From NCBI RefSeq assembly GCF_009712425.2, contig NZ_VCJR02000002.1, positions 434,001-498,000 of the forward strand: a stretch of 64,000 nucleotides of DNA, read 5' to 3'. The notes beneath the pieces are model-generated. The model worked only from the letters and a program-made list of their open reading frames with translations. It ran no database searches and was not told the DNA's origin. Positions 35,112 through 43,432 of the stretch are shown piece by piece; positions within the stretch are counted from its first letter, which is position 1; every line of letters starts with the position of its first letter. The position numbers and the translations under genes were made by a program. This DNA is from Aquisalinus luteolus (lineage in GTDB: Bacteria; Pseudomonadota; Alphaproteobacteria; Caulobacterales; Parvularculaceae).

Positions 35112-36515
35112 ATGACCACCAGTGATGCTGCCGAGCGGCATTATATCCCGCCAATGCCGCCCCGCATAAAGGCGCGCAAACCAACGCCGGTGACCCAGTT
35201 TCTCGGCACGGTGCGGTATTTCAAGGTCATGGCCCGCAACCCGCTTGAAGTGTGGTCGGACGTTTTCTATCGCGAGCCCGTGGCCAATCTGCGCTTTCTG
35301 GGCCGTGATTATCTCGTCACCCATGATCCGGCGATGATCCGGCACGTATTCGTCACCAACCAGGAAAACTACCGTTTCAGCTATGTCAGGCAGGCCGTGC
35401 TGGTGCCGTTCCTGCGCGACGGGCTGGTCGTGGCCGAAGGCGAGACGTGGAAGCGGGCGAGGAAAGCGCTGACGCCGGTCTTCACCCCGCGCCATGTAAA
35501 GGGTTTTGGCGGTGTGATGGACCAGGTCGCGCGTGAGCGTGCCGATGAGCTGGCTGCGAAGGCCGGGCAGACGGTCAGCATGACCGAAGAGATGCTGGCC
35601 CTGACCCTCGACATCCTGCTCGCCTGTCTATTCTCCCATGATGCGGATTTCGATGCCGCGCTCTTCTCGCGCCGGATCAACCGGTTGATGGATGTCTCCG
35701 GCATGCCGCACCCGTTCGACCTGGTGCAGGCGCCGGGCTGGGTGCCGCGTGTCGGGCGTACCGAAGCGACGCGGCTTATCAATGAGATGCGGGCGCAGGT
35801 CGGCGCGCTTGCTGCCGCCCGTCGCAAGCGCATCGCGACGGGCGAGACGGTGCCTGAGGATTTCCTGACGCTGCTATTGCAGGCAGGCCAGAAGGAAGAC
35901 GCACCACTCAGCGATGACGAGATCATCGACAACCTCCTGACCTTCATGGCGGCAGGCCACGAGACGACGGCCCGGACGCTGACATGGACCTTCTATGTCC
36001 TGTCGCAAACACCGGATGCGCTGGCCCGCGTGCTGGGCGAGGTTGACGGCGTGCCGGATGATGCTAATGCGTCTGCGCTGGCCGATCACATGCCCTACAC
36101 CAATGCGGTGGTGAAGGAAGTGATGCGCCTCTATCCTGCCGCCGCCCAGCTCAGCCGTCAGGCGGTAGACGCCGACGAGGTCGGTGGGCGACAGATTGCG
36201 CCGGGTACGGAGATTGTCACCTCTACCTGGGTGCTGCATCGCCATGAAAGCCTGTGGGACAATCCGGATGCGTTCGAGCCGGAGCGCTTCATGGGCGCGC
36301 GGGGCGAGACAATCCCCCGCCACGCCTGGCTGCCTTTCGGGCTCGGTCCACGCGTCTGCATCGGGGCGAGTTTTGCCATGCAGGAGATTCTCGTCGTCAT
36401 GGCGCGTCTCCTTCAGCGATTTACTCTGTCAAGTGTCGGCCCCGCACCGATGCCGATCATGCGCATAACGCTTCAGCCGTCGACGCCGGTGCCGATGCGC
36501 ATCGAGCCGCGCTGA
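35112..36515 (+). CDS. Cytochrome P450
   Basis: A 467-residue P450. The oxygen-binding helix is FMAAGHETTARTLTW, the ExxR motif is in VVKEVMRLYPAAAQLSRQA, and the haem-binding loop is FGLGPRVCIGASFAM with the thiolate cysteine. Its length and the CYP102/CYP4-like order suggest a soluble bacterial monooxygenase resembling fatty-acid hydroxylases. No ferredoxin or reductase gene is adjacent, so electron partners must come from elsewhere. A GGAGAG precedes the ATG. Confidence 0.95.
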   Translation: MTTSDAAERHYIPPMPPRIKARKPTPVTQFLGTVRYFKVMARNPLEVWSDVFYREPVANLRFLGRDYLVTHDPAMIRHVFVTNQENYRFSYVRQAVLVPFLRDGLVVAEGETWKRARKALTPVFTPRHVKGFGGVMDQVARERADELAAKAGQTVSMTEEMLALTLDILLACLFSHDADFDAALFSRRINRLMDVSGMPHPFDLVQAPGWVPRVGRTEATRLINEMRAQVGALAAARRKRIATGETVPEDFLTLLLQAGQKEDAPLSDDEIIDNLLTFMAAGHETTARTLTWTFYVLSQTPDALARVLGEVDGVPDDANASALADHMPYTNAVVKEVMRLYPAAAQLSRQAVDADEVGGRQIAPGTEIVTSTWVLHRHESLWDNPDAFEPERFMGARGETIPRHAWLPFGLGPRVCIGASFAMQEILVVMARLLQRFTLSSVGPAPMPIMRITLQPSTPVPMRIEPR

Positions 36516-36556
36516 ATTCTCATCCCGAAAACATTTAGAGAAATGTCGAATTGTTC

Positions 36557-36586
36557 TTGACATCAATTCGATGATTAGCTAATTAT
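36557..36586 (+). promoter_or_regulatory. Promoter and palindromic operator of the SdpR-like ArsR gene
   Basis: TTGACA (36557-36562) is followed after 17 bases by TAATTA (36580-36585). A 16-base palindrome ATGATTAGCTAATTAT (36571-36586, one mismatched pair) covers the -10. The start codon at 36593 is seven bases after the -10 and has no ribosome-binding site, so the message is probably leaderless and self-repressed. Confidence 0.65.
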
Positions 36587-36592
36587 CAATTC

Positions 36593-36910
36593 ATGAATAG
36601 CGTATTCAAGGCTCTGTCCGACCCGACCCGTCGAAAGGTGCTGGAACTGCTTCGCAAGGGACCGATGAGTGCCGGCGATCTCGCCGCGCATTTCGCCGTG
36701 TCAAAGCCGACCATGTCGGCGCATTTCGCGGTGCTGAAGGAGGCTGATCTGGTCGCGGCGGAAAAGGACGGCAAGTCCGTTATCTACCGGCTGAAACTGT
36801 CGGTGCTGGAGGACGCGCTGCTCGGCTTTGCCGGGGCGTTCGGCATTCAGGGCAAGGGGGCGCAGGAGACGATCCAGTCCGTAACACAGACAAAGGAGAG
36901 TGAGATATGA
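36593..36910 (+). CDS. ArsR-family regulator, SdpR-like
   Basis: A 105-residue winged-helix repressor. The N-terminus VFKALSDPTRRKVLELLRKGPMS is the SdpR/ArsR signature; the recognition helix is SKPTMSAHFAVLKEADLV and the wing is KDGKSVIYRL. There are no cysteine pairs for metal or sulfur sensing. Its stop overlaps the next start (ATGA), so it is coupled to a four-helix membrane protein, as SdpR is to SdpI in Bacillus. That parallel is by layout only. Confidence 0.88.
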   Translation: MNSVFKALSDPTRRKVLELLRKGPMSAGDLAAHFAVSKPTMSAHFAVLKEADLVAAEKDGKSVIYRLKLSVLEDALLGFAGAFGIQGKGAQETIQSVTQTKESEI

Positions 36911-37293
36911 ATATCATGGGAGTGAAAGGCGCGCTGGTCATGGGTGGTCTGATCATCGGGATTTCCGCCGGGCTTGCCGGGTTGGAGGCCTTGGGGATCG
37001 TCGGTGGTGCCGTGGCGGAAAGGGCGATGGGAGCGGTCCTCGGTGTGGTGTTAATCCTCTACGGCAATATCATTCCGAAGCTTATCACACCACTCGCGGG
37101 CCTTTGCGATGCGGGCCGAAAACAGGCGCTACAGCGCTTCGCCGGCTGGACTTTCGTGCTTGGCGGCATCGGCTATGCGCTCGCCTGGCTAGTGGTACCG
37201 ATCGACTATGCGGCCTATGCCGCTGTTGCCTGCGGTGTGGTGGCCATCGGTATTGTGATCGCCAGATGCCTCATGCTTCGCACGATCGTCTAA
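36907..37293 (+). CDS. Four-helix membrane protein coupled to an ArsR regulator
   Basis: A 128-residue integral membrane protein with four hydrophobic segments (about 8-28, 40-58, 82-100 and 104-122). The YGNIIPKL segment between helices two and three resembles the conserved turn of SdpI-like immunity and signalling proteins, but the match is weak. It is translationally coupled to the regulator upstream, so it probably either feeds a signal to it or is its main target. Confidence 0.65.
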   Translation: MNIMGVKGALVMGGLIIGISAGLAGLEALGIVGGAVAERAMGAVLGVVLILYGNIIPKLITPLAGLCDAGRKQALQRFAGWTFVLGGIGYALAWLVVPIDYAAYAAVACGVVAIGIVIARCLMLRTIV

Positions 37294-37301
37294 AAATACC
37301 G

Positions 37302-37327
37302 GCGTAGCGTGACACATCGCGCTACGC
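37302..37327. repeat. Stem-loop upstream of oppA
   Basis: GCGTAGCG and CGCTACGC form a perfect 8-bp stem with a 10-base loop. It starts eight bases after the stop of the membrane protein gene and could end that message, although no T-run follows. Confidence 0.5.
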
Positions 37328-37409
37328 TGCACTGCCAAATCGGGCTTGGCGCGGCGCGAGAGTACGTTACTATGCGTTCTTTAACAGTTGCCGATGGAGA
37401 CAATCCCGC

Positions 37410-39068
37410 ATGATCAACCGATATTCGACCATGCTACGCGCGGCCCTTGCCGGGCTGTTGCTTGCCGCCCTTGCCGCCTGCGGTGGCGGTTCTGATTCCG
37501 GCCCCAGCGCCGCCAGCGAAGCCGATGGCGTCGTCCTGCACCGGGGCAATGGCACAGAGCCGAATACCCTCGACCCGCATCAGGCAAACGGCACGTGGGA
37601 AAACAATATCATCGGCGACATGCTGATCGGTCTCTATACGGAAGATGCCAATGGCAAGCCGGTTTTCGGCTCTGCTGTCGGCCACCAGATATCCGAAGAC
37701 GGCCTGACCCATACCTTCCAGATCCGCGAGGACATGACCTGGTCCGACGGCACGCCCGTGACGGCTGCTGACTTCGTCTTCGCCTGGCAGCGTATCCTCG
37801 ATCCGGCAACGGCCGCTCCCTATGCGTCGCTGATCTATCCGTTCAAGAACGCCGCCGCGGTCAACGCCGGCGAAATGCCGCCGTCAGAGCTTGGTGCCCG
37901 CGCCATCGACGACAAGACCCTGGAACTGGACCTCGAAACGCCGACACCTTTCCTCGCCACGCTGATGACCCACTACACGACCTTCCCCGTGCCGAAGCAT
38001 GTCCTGGAAGAGGCCGGTGATGACTGGATCAAGCCGGGCACGATGGTCACAAACGGTGCCTATGTGGTCGATACGTGGCGCCCGAACAGCTTCGTCAAGC
38101 TGGTCAAGAACGAGAATTTCTACGATGCCGACAACGTCCAGATCGACACGGTCTTCTATTATCCGACCGATGACGTCTCGTCTGCCTTCCGCCGCTTCCG
38201 CGCCGGTGAGCTGGACATCAACGCCTGCTCGCAATGCTATCCGATCCAGCAGGTGTCGTGGATCGACCAGAACATGCCGGGCGTGAAGCATAACGAGATC
38301 ATCCTCTCCTTCACCTATGTGACCTTCAACACCAATGTCGAACCGTTCGACGACGCGCGCGTGCGCCGCGCCCTCGGCCTTGCCATCGACCGCGACGTGT
38401 TGACCAGGCAGGTCACCCGGGCGGGCGAGGTGCCGGCCTATAACATCGTGCCGCCGGGCATCGACAACTATGTCGACAACGCACCGCAAATGGCCGAGGC
38501 CGGCTGGACCCAGCAGCGCCGCAACGCGGAAGCCCGCCGCCTGCTGGCAGAGGCCGGGTTCGACGAGAACAATCCGCTGACCTTTGCCGTCAAATATCGC
38601 CTTGCCGGTGACCGCAAGCAGATCATGGTTGCCATGCAGGACATGTGGCGCCAGATCGGTGTCGAGGCACAGCTGGAAGGGGCGGAGCCGAAGGTGGCGT
38701 ATGCTGACTATCGTGCCCGCAATTTCGAGGTCGCTGATGCAGGCTGGGTTGCTGATTACAACGACCCGCAGAACTTCCTGTTCCTCGTGCAGGGTGATAC
38801 CGGCCCCATCAACTATGCCGATTATTCGAACCCGGATTTCGACGCGCTGATGAACGAGGCCGCCCTGACCATGGACCTCGACGCCCGCGCCGATATCCTG
38901 GCCGAGGCGGAAGCCCTGATGCTGCCGGACATGCCGATCGCGCCGATCTATTTCTCGGTCAACCGCAACCTTGTCGGGCTTCACATCGAGAACTGGAACG
39001 ATAATGTCATCGGCATCCAGCGCACCCGCTGGCTGGAGATCAACGAAGCCAAGCGTAAGACCTACTGA
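37410..39068 (+). CDS. oppA: Oligopeptide-binding lipoprotein OppA
   Basis: A 552-residue SBP_bac_5 family solute-binding lipoprotein. The signal peptide ends LAALAAC, a lipobox. NTLDPHQANGTWENNII near the mature start, AVNAGEMPPSELG, VRRALGLAIDRDVLT and the C-terminal VADYNDPQNFLF and DMPIAPIYF segments are typical of OppA/MppA. It delivers oligopeptides to an OppBCDF transporter. It is separated from oppB-oppC by five other genes and has its own terminator. Confidence 0.95.
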   Translation: MINRYSTMLRAALAGLLLAALAACGGGSDSGPSAASEADGVVLHRGNGTEPNTLDPHQANGTWENNIIGDMLIGLYTEDANGKPVFGSAVGHQISEDGLTHTFQIREDMTWSDGTPVTAADFVFAWQRILDPATAAPYASLIYPFKNAAAVNAGEMPPSELGARAIDDKTLELDLETPTPFLATLMTHYTTFPVPKHVLEEAGDDWIKPGTMVTNGAYVVDTWRPNSFVKLVKNENFYDADNVQIDTVFYYPTDDVSSAFRRFRAGELDINACSQCYPIQQVSWIDQNMPGVKHNEIILSFTYVTFNTNVEPFDDARVRRALGLAIDRDVLTRQVTRAGEVPAYNIVPPGIDNYVDNAPQMAEAGWTQQRRNAEARRLLAEAGFDENNPLTFAVKYRLAGDRKQIMVAMQDMWRQIGVEAQLEGAEPKVAYADYRARNFEVADAGWVADYNDPQNFLFLVQGDTGPINYADYSNPDFDALMNEAALTMDLDARADILAEAEALMLPDMPIAPIYFSVNRNLVGLHIENWNDNVIGIQRTRWLEINEAKRKTY

Positions 39069-39113
39069 TTGCGCAAACGCTTCGTTCAGGTGGCGCAAGC
39101 CGCATCGCAACGG

Positions 39114-39142
39114 AAAACCCCGGCCACAGCGCCGGGGTTTTT
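39114..39142 (+). terminator. Intrinsic terminator of oppA
   Basis: AAAACCCCGGC and GCCGGGGTTTT form an 11-bp stem with a six-base loop and a T-rich tail, 46 bases after the oppA stop. Confidence 0.92.
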
Positions 39143-39160
39143 CTTTGGCTGGAGGTGTCT

Positions 39161-39982
39161 TTAGCCGAGCGCCTGCATCACTACTTTTTTGCGGCGGCGG
39201 CTGACGGGTATGGCGAGACCTGACGCCGTTGCGAGCGTACCGTCCGTGTTCAATGTCACGCCATCGCAGGCCGCCCACCATGACCGATGAGTCTGCACCC
39301 CGTCGACACCGGACAGGGCGGCGATGGCATCCTCCAGCCGCATATGCGTCAGGTGGTCGCCGCGCGAGGTATGGATGCGCACATAATGGTCCTCCGCCTG
39401 CAGCGCTTCGATCCTCGCCCCCCTCAGCTCGACCGGCAGGCGGATCATCAACAGGTCTATGGCATCGCCGCTGCCCCGTCCGTAGTAGGCCATGGCAAGG
39501 CTTCGACCGATGACGATCAGCGGCAGGATGATGGCGAAGGAAAAGACAAGCCAGGTCAGTAGCGCGATGGGCCAGATCGCCACGAAGTTGCCCGGGATCA
39601 TCCCCGCCGCCATGTTGACCAGCGTCGCCAGCGCCGAGCCGATGATCGCAAACGGGGCCATTAGCAGCGCGGTCAGTGCGATGGTCCCGACAGCGCCGGC
39701 AGTCAGCCGTCGCGCAACCATGAAAAGCACCTCCCACAGCGCCCACGCCCCGACGAGAATACCGACCCAATAGGCGAACCGCGCCAGCGGTCCCAGCACC
39801 GTACCGGTCTCATACGGGCCGATCATCCCGAAGGCGATGCCGAGAAGTGCCATGAAGCCGGCCTGCAGGGCGAGGATGCGTTTCTGGAGTTTTGCCGTTC
39901 GCGAAGCGCCGGCGGTTTCCGCCTGCCGCGCGCGAAACAGTGGGGTTTCGGGGCTCCCGGGCCTCTTTTCATCCATGCGCAT
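39161..39982 (-). CDS. Membrane-bound LytTR-family regulator
   Basis: A 273-residue protein with four membrane helices (about residues 38-57, 65-90, 98-127 and 135-160) followed by a LytTR DNA-binding domain (about 175-270). In that domain ALQAEDHYVRIHTSRGDHLTHMRLEDAI and VQTHRSWW are the conserved blocks. It would bind DNA from the membrane without a phospho-receiver domain. A GAGGG lies upstream of the ATG. It is divergent from a DUF2306 membrane protein, a likely target. Confidence 0.9.
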   Translation of the reverse strand: MRMDEKRPGSPETPLFRARQAETAGASRTAKLQKRILALQAGFMALLGIAFGMIGPYETGTVLGPLARFAYWVGILVGAWALWEVLFMVARRLTAGAVGTIALTALLMAPFAIIGSALATLVNMAAGMIPGNFVAIWPIALLTWLVFSFAIILPLIVIGRSLAMAYYGRGSGDAIDLLMIRLPVELRGARIEALQAEDHYVRIHTSRGDHLTHMRLEDAIAALSGVDGVQTHRSWWAACDGVTLNTDGTLATASGLAIPVSRRRKKVVMQALG

Positions 39983-40029
39983 CCACCCTCATCTGATCTG
40001 CATCGCAACCCTTCCAATGGAGTGCCAGC

Positions 40030-40713
40030 ATGATCAATCTCGACCTTCTGTTCAATTATGACAGCCTCGCGCACAATCTGAATATCTTCTTCCATGTCTT
40101 TTTCGGCAGCTTCGCCATCCTGTTCGGGGTAATCCAGATGGTGCTGCCGAAGGGCACGAGGCTTCATCGCTGGATCGGTCGGGCCTTCAATGCCTGCTTC
40201 ACCGTCGTCCTGTGCACCGCCTTCATCGGCTTTACCGTGTTCGAATTCCGCCTGCATCTGGCCGCGGTCACCGTGCTGACATTCTACACCCTCGTCACCG
40301 GCAACCGGGCGGTGGCGCTGCGCGGGTCACGCCCAAGGGCCTTCGACATCGCGCTGGCTGTCATCGCGATTGCAGTCAGCGTCAGCTACATGGCGGTGGA
40401 GAGCCAGTTCGTGATTACCTGGGGGCGGCCGGTCATCTATTCCATGGTCATCTCGCTCCTCTGGCTCGGTGCATGGGACCTGACAAGGCTGATCCTGCCG
40501 CGCGGCTGGCTGCAACGCATCTGGGTGCATGACCACCTGATGAAGATGATCTTTTCATGGGGCGGGCTGACCAGCGCCGCCATGGGCAATCTCTTCCCGC
40601 AATATGGCACAGTGGCTCAGCTTGCGCCGAGCAGTCTGGCAACAATCCTGATCCCGATTTTCTGGCTGCTGCTGAATGCTGGGCCAAAGGCATCCAGCCA
40701 GCTGCCGGCATGA
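40030..40713 (+). CDS. DUF2306 membrane protein
   Basis: A 227-residue membrane protein with about seven helices. The first two carry conserved histidines (ALFHVF-like FFHVFFGSFAILFGV and RLHRWIGRAF) and the later HDHLMKMIFSWGG block contains further histidines. These features are typical of DUF2306, which may bind haem or copper, although its function is unknown. It shares a 47-base intergenic region with the divergent LytTR regulator. Confidence 0.82.
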   Translation: MINLDLLFNYDSLAHNLNIFFHVFFGSFAILFGVIQMVLPKGTRLHRWIGRAFNACFTVVLCTAFIGFTVFEFRLHLAAVTVLTFYTLVTGNRAVALRGSRPRAFDIALAVIAIAVSVSYMAVESQFVITWGRPVIYSMVISLLWLGAWDLTRLILPRGWLQRIWVHDHLMKMIFSWGGLTSAAMGNLFPQYGTVAQLAPSSLATILIPIFWLLLNAGPKASSQLPA

Positions 40714-40726
40714 GGCCCGAACGCTA

Positions 40727-41968
40727 TCAGAACATGCTAATAGAGAATGTGAACTGGGTGATGTTGTTCATCCGGCAGGCTTCCGACAATCCCTCGACAT
40801 CGGCCTCCCACTTCTCGACCGCGCGCAGCGTGTTGCGCCCGAAGCGCTCTTCTGGAACCCCGGCCAGAACCTTGGCACCATAGACCTTGCCATTCTCATC
40901 CAGATGATACCCGACAATGATGGAACCGCCCCTTTCGTTATAGGCGGCACTGATCGGATAGTCCGGGGATGGTCGCTTCGTATATCTTGGTTCTGGCGCG
41001 AAGCAGGTCTTGGTCAGCGCAGGCTTTACTGTCCTGCGCGTTCCGTTCCATTCGAACTCGTAATCATCGATATCGGTTACGGTATTGGTATTGGCATAGG
41101 CCCTGACCAGTTGTTGCCACGCCATAACCTGCGCGAGGGTCGGGTCGAAATCATCGATGCTTTCCTGCGTATCGAAGAACGATCGGGTGATTGCCAGCAG
41201 CTGTGTCGCCTCGGCAAGGGTGCGGCGGCGGCGCAGCTTGTTAGGCTCCGTCGCGCCCTCGAGAGATTGTCCGCGGGCGGAACGCTGCATCGTCGGGCGA
41301 AAGATTTCCGAATTGGTCATCATGGCGGCAACACGGATGATATTTGTGTTCGCGATATCCTGCGCCGGTGGATTCGGCAGTCGGCTCAGGGCTTCGCCCA
41401 GTGGCTTGGTAATCTGCAGGACATCGCCATAGGCCCCGCGTTCCAGGATGATCCCGGCGGCCTTCATGCCGGCGGACGCAACGAGGCTGGTCGCTTCGCC
41501 GCCCGATGCCCACCACGCATTCATGGCATCGATAAAGGCGCGCCGGTCAGGTCCATCGGGATCGTCCAGGACCTTGGCTGTGGCAACCATGATTTCCAGT
41601 TCCTCAAGGGAGAAGCTGGCGAGGCCATATCCTTCCCGGCCCAGCGCCAGTGCGCGCTCTGCAGGGTTGATCGCGTCGCGGGGTTTGTCCCACAGCGCAA
41701 CGAAAGCATAGTTTTGTGCAAGAACGGCGAGCGTCTCCTTGTTGACGCTGGCCGGGTCGTCAGAATGGGCCGCTTCGGCCATCTGCCAGGCCTGCTTGCC
41801 GGCAGAGATTGCGCCTTCCCTGTCGCCTTCGCCAAGGGATTCATTGAACGCCTTATAAGCCTGTCCATAACTGCTGTAGGACTGTGCCCATGCTGCATTG
41901 CCAGGCATTACGGCCATGGCGCCGCCAAGCCCGATTACGGCGGTTGCCGCCAGAAGAAATTTACGCAC
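40727..41968 (-). CDS. Exported protein with C-terminal TonB_C-like domain
   Basis: A 413-residue exported protein with a signal peptide ending NAAWA. Residues about 30-280 are helical and TPR-like (GQAYKAFNESLGEGDREGAISAGKQAW begins a repeat-like region). The last 90 residues resemble the TonB C-terminal fold: PDYPISAAYNERGGSIIVGYHLDENGKV and FGRNTLRAVEKW. It lacks the N-terminal membrane anchor and proline-rich span of TonB, so it is probably not energy-coupling. The GTG at 41968 is chosen for its signal peptide and an upstream AAGGG. Convergent with DUF2306. Confidence 0.72.
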   Translation of the reverse strand: MRKFLLAATAVIGLGGAMAVMPGNAAWAQSYSSYGQAYKAFNESLGEGDREGAISAGKQAWQMAEAAHSDDPASVNKETLAVLAQNYAFVALWDKPRDAINPAERALALGREGYGLASFSLEELEIMVATAKVLDDPDGPDRRAFIDAMNAWWASGGEATSLVASAGMKAAGIILERGAYGDVLQITKPLGEALSRLPNPPAQDIANTNIIRVAAMMTNSEIFRPTMQRSARGQSLEGATEPNKLRRRRTLAEATQLLAITRSFFDTQESIDDFDPTLAQVMAWQQLVRAYANTNTVTDIDDYEFEWNGTRRTVKPALTKTCFAPEPRYTKRPSPDYPISAAYNERGGSIIVGYHLDENGKVYGAKVLAGVPEERFGRNTLRAVEKWEADVEGLSEACRMNNITQFTFSISMF

Positions 41969-42050
41969 TTTGTTTGCCCTTTTTCCCGTTCCCCTCGTAA
42001 TGACGGAAGTGTGCAACCGATCAAATTATTAGACAAGCAGAAGAAAGGAC

Positions 42051-42079
42051 TAGACAGCATACCAACTGGTTGGTATATC
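42051..42079 (+). promoter_or_regulatory. Promoter and TetR operator
   Basis: TAGACA (42051-42056) and TATATC (42074-42079) are 17 bases apart. The near-perfect palindrome ATACCAACTGGTTGGTAT (42059-42076) fills the spacer, as expected for a TetR autorepressor. The start codon at 42085 is six bases after the -10, with no Shine-Dalgarno sequence, which suggests a leaderless message. Confidence 0.78.
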
Positions 42080-42084
42080 CGGGT

Positions 42085-42738
42085 ATGAACCAGAAGACTA
42101 CGAAACCAGCCGCCAGGCCTACTGCACGCGAAAAACTGCTCGATGCCGCCTTTTCGGTGATCCGGGAGCAGGGCTATTCGGCGACCAGCGTCGATGACCT
42201 GTGCCGAACTGCCGGTGTTACCAAGGGCGCTTTCTTTCATCATTTTCCATCGAAAGAGGCACTCGCTGTCGCCGCCGCAAATCACTGGAGCGAGGCGACG
42301 GGTGCTTTCTTCGCTGCTGCGCCCTATCACGACCCGAAAGATCCGCTGGATCGCGTGCTTGGCTATGTCGATTTCCGCCGTGCGATCCTGCAGGGCGATG
42401 TCCCGGAATTCACCTGCCTCGTCGGCACCATGGTACAGGAAGCATACGGATCGAGCCCCGATATTCGCGATGCCTGCCGCGCCTCTATTTTCGATCACGC
42501 CGCCAATATCGAGCGTGATATCGCCGAGGCGATGGCTGAGCGCGGCATCAATAATGCTGGCTGGACGGCGCGTAGCCTCGCCCTGCACACACAGGCCGTG
42601 CTGCAGGGTGCGTTCATCCTTGCAAAGGCCGAGGGTACCGCAGACGGCGGTGCGAACCTTGCCGCGCAATCGGTCGACCATCTCAGACGCTATATCGAAA
42701 TGCTGTTTACAACGGAGAAATTATCCCATGCAGCCTGA
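42085..42738 (+). CDS. TetR/AcrR-family regulator
   Basis: A 217-residue TetR-family repressor. The helix-turn-helix is at about residues 33-55 (SVDDLCRTAGVTKGAFFHHF, the classical TetR signature), and a helical ligand-binding domain follows. The ATG at 42085 is used; the preceding frame starts inside the operator palindrome. Its last 11 bases overlap the start of an SRPBCC gene, so it leads an operon of SRPBCC, DUF4287, two VOC proteins and DUF1428. Confidence 0.92.
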   Translation: MNQKTTKPAARPTAREKLLDAAFSVIREQGYSATSVDDLCRTAGVTKGAFFHHFPSKEALAVAAANHWSEATGAFFAAAPYHDPKDPLDRVLGYVDFRRAILQGDVPEFTCLVGTMVQEAYGSSPDIRDACRASIFDHAANIERDIAEAMAERGINNAGWTARSLALHTQAVLQGAFILAKAEGTADGGANLAAQSVDHLRRYIEMLFTTEKLSHAA

Positions 42739-43186
42739 ACATGAGCTGGTCCTTAGGCGAACGATAGATGCACCGGTCAGCGCTGTATGGCGCTGCTGGG
42801 CGGAGGCTGAGCTGAAAAAGAAGTGGTTCTGTCCGCGCCCGTGGACGACGCCAATCATTGAAGAAGACCTGCGAACCGGCGGTGAGAGCTTCATCCTGAT
42901 GCGCGGCCCTGATGGTGAGGAGATGCCGAACCATGGGGTTTACCTGGAGGTAATTCCACAAAGGAAGATCGTTGCAACAGACGCCTTTGTCAGCGCTTGG
43001 GTGCCATCAAGAAAACCGTTCATCACCATGATCACTACCTTTGAGGAGCAGGACAGCAAGACTCTCTATGACTGGCGTGCGCTGCACTGGACGGCGGAGG
43101 ACAAGAAAAACCATGAGAATATGGGCTTCCATGAAGGGTGGGGTATGGCGGCCGACCAGATGGAAGAAGTCGCCAAATCACTATGA
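42728..43186 (+). CDS. SRPBCC-family (AHSA1-like) protein
   Basis: A 152-residue START/Bet v1-like fold protein. RRTIDAPVSAVWRCWAEAELKKKWFCP is the usual AHSA1-type beginning and the C-terminal helix is FHEGWGMAADQMEEVAKSL. Such proteins bind a hydrophobic ligand in a central cavity. The start lies inside the TetR stop region, which suggests translational coupling. The ligand is unknown; the neighbouring TetR protein may sense the same compound. Confidence 0.85.
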   Translation: MQPEHELVLRRTIDAPVSAVWRCWAEAELKKKWFCPRPWTTPIIEEDLRTGGESFILMRGPDGEEMPNHGVYLEVIPQRKIVATDAFVSAWVPSRKPFITMITTFEEQDSKTLYDWRALHWTAEDKKNHENMGFHEGWGMAADQMEEVAKSL

Positions 43187-43213
43187 TCGATAAATTCTTA
43201 CACGGAGAATAAT

Positions 43214-43432
43214 ATGTCGTTTCAGGCATATATGGACAATATTGAAGAGAAGACCGGTTTCTCACCGGAGCAGTTCCTGTCTCTTGGTGAGGAAAAGGGG
43301 TTCGTCGTCGATGGCAAGATCAATCCCGCCATAAAGGTCGGGGAAATCGTTGACTGGCTGAAATCAGACTACGGATTGGGGCATGGCCATGCCATGGCGA
43401 TCGTCGCTTATTTCAAGGGGAAACGAAAATGA
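43214..43432 (+). CDS. DUF4287 protein
   Basis: A 72-residue protein made of a single DUF4287 domain (SFQAYMDNIEEKTG at the start and LGHGHAMAIVAYFKG at the end). The domain looks like a small helical DNA- or protein-binding module of unknown function. A GGAGAA lies eight bases before the ATG. Its stop overlaps the next start by four bases (ATGA). A second, longer DUF4287 gene occurs 2.6 kb downstream. Confidence 0.85.
   Translation: MSFQAYMDNIEEKTGFSPEQFLSLGEEKGFVVDGKINPAIKVGEIVDWLKSDYGLGHGHAMAIVAYFKGKRK

Noticed and set aside
37884-39770. Long open frame antisense to oppA and the LytTR gene region
   Set aside because: It opposes oppA and lies out of frame with the LytTR gene; the translation is histidine/aspartate/arginine-rich as expected for a shadow frame.
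42070-42084. Earlier TTG start for the TetR gene
   Set aside because: It lies inside the operator palindrome and the -10 element, so it could not be transcribed from the predicted promoter.
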